In this document: in pieces, positions 14,844 through 15,607 of the stretch | How positions within the stretch are numbered: position 1 is the stretch's first letter | How the letters are laid out: each line of letters opens with the position of its first letter | DNA from: Treponema sp. UBA1240 | GTDB lineage: Bacteria; Spirochaetota; Spirochaetia; Treponematales; Treponemataceae | DNA length: 15,607 bases | Direction of reading: 5' to 3' | Assembly: GCA_002308875.1 (NCBI GenBank) | Contig: DBWK01000049.1 | Location: 5,544 to 21,150, forward strand | Notes under the pieces: model-generated | What the model saw: the letters and a program-made list of their open reading frames with translations, nothing else | Told to the model about the DNA's origin: nothing | Database searches by the model: none | Position numbers and translations under genes: made by a program

Positions 14844-15607
14844 ATGGCAGAATTAACAGTTACATTTGAAAAAACAATTCACAAGCTTTTGGATGAAAAA
14901 AAGTTTTCGTCTGTCAAAGATGTTTTATCAACTATGGCACCGTCGGATGTCGCTTCCATCCTTCAGGACGTTGATGAAAAACTAATCCCTGTCATTTTCC
15001 GGCTTTTACCAAAATCGCTTGCAGCTGATGTCTTCATCGAGATGGACAGCGATTTTCAGGAACAGTTGATAAAAGGATTTTCTGATTCAGAACTTACTGC
15101 CATTCTTAACGAGTTGTACGTAAATGAAGCCGTTGATTTGATTGATGAGATGCCTGCGAATGTGGTTGAGCGTATTTTGAATCACGTTGACGCCTCAATG
15201 CGCAAGGATATAAACCAGATTCTCCAGTATCCGGAAAATTCGGCAGGTTCAATCATGACCACCGAATATGTTTCACTGAATCGTGGAACAACAGTAGGGC
15301 AGGCCATAAACTACATACGAAAAAACGGTGTGGACAAAAAATCCTTTTACACCTGCTATGTTACAGAAAACAGAAAGCTTATCGGGCGGCTCTCCGTAAA
15401 AGACCTGCTGCTTGCAAAAAACGACGACCAGATAATCGACAGTCTGATGAAAACAAACGTTATCAGCGTAAAAACACACACCGACCAGGAAGAAGTTGCC
15501 CAGCTCATTTCCAAATACAACTTTATGGCACTGCCTGTCGTTGACAACGAAGACAGAATCGTGGGTATCATCTCATTCGATGACGCTATCGAAGTTATGG
15601 AAGACGA
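14844..15607 (+). CDS. mgtE: Magnesium transporter MgtE (5' part; runs off the window)
   Basis: The first 254 residues of an MgtE-type Mg2+ channel, open to the window edge. The N-terminal superhelical N domain (about 1-130) has the family repeats, such as SDVASILQDV and NEAVDLIDEMPANVVERIL. The junction LQYPENSAGSIMTTEYVSL leads into two CBS domains (about 135-254), with the second ending in VGIISFDDAIEVMED. These cytosolic domains sense Mg2+ and gate the pore. The transmembrane part and the catalytic end lie beyond the window. The ATG at 14844 has GGAG (14833-14836) 7 nt upstream. Regulation may involve the small ORF ahead of it. Confidence 0.94.
   Translation, partial: MAELTVTFEKTIHKLLDEKKFSSVKDVLSTMAPSDVASILQDVDEKLIPVIFRLLPKSLAADVFIEMDSDFQEQLIKGFSDSELTAILNELYVNEAVDLIDEMPANVVERILNHVDASMRKDINQILQYPENSAGSIMTTEYVSLNRGTTVGQAINYIRKNGVDKKSFYTCYVTENRKLIGRLSVKDLLLAKNDDQIIDSLMKTNVISVKTHTDQEEVAQLISKYNFMALPVVDNEDRIVGIISFDDAIEVMED

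Overview
The window looks like a chromosomal segment of an anaerobic, probably host-associated spirochaete, most likely Treponema or a close relative. The main reasons are an archaeal/eukaryal-type PheRS alpha subunit (pheS), a known spirochaete trait, together with moderate-to-low GC, a large Cache-type chemoreceptor, FeoAB iron uptake and a small ferredoxin-thioredoxin-reductase-like Fe-S protein. The genus is an inference and was not tested against a database. The content is mostly housekeeping. No transposon, phage, CRISPR array, tRNA or rRNA was seen.

Layout. 1-75: the 3' end of an unknown + strand gene, meeting a YfcE-like phosphodiesterase (- strand, 72-665) tail to tail. 692-2824: a methyl-accepting chemotaxis protein (- strand) with a near-consensus promoter and a very short leader. 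2881-3078: a small FTR-like Fe-S protein (- strand), divergent from a feoA-feoB fusion (+ strand, 3198-5552). 5650-7920: a + strand operon of a TatD-family hydrolase, a tRNA-dihydrouridine synthase and a YbaK-type Cys-tRNA(Pro) deacylase. This operon converges on pheS (- strand, 7917-9476), which lies directly behind a small exported protein gene (- strand, 9494-9880). 9999-10811: proC (- strand), divergent from a metallo-beta-lactamase-fold hydrolase (+ strand, 10915-11679), a CDF metal transporter (11705-12595) and glutamine-dependent NAD+ synthetase (12633-14594). The window ends inside mgtE (+ strand, from 14844), which follows a possible 27-codon leader ORF.

Themes. Metal handling recurs: FeoAB for Fe2+, a CDF transporter and MgtE for Mg2+. 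So does tRNA biology: Dus, YbaK and PheS. Several promoters can be read directly. Three genes (proC, the MBL hydrolase and nadE) have no Shine-Dalgarno sequence and a -10 box only 6-8 nt before the ATG, which predicts leaderless mRNAs.

The most interesting candidate system is upstream of mgtE. It is a small, well-initiated ORF rich in Pro and Asp. Its own SD is perfectly complementary over 9 nt to its late codons, and the same site can also pair with the mgtE SD. This resembles, by analogy only, the proline/acidic leader peptides that sense Mg2+ upstream of enterobacterial mgtA.
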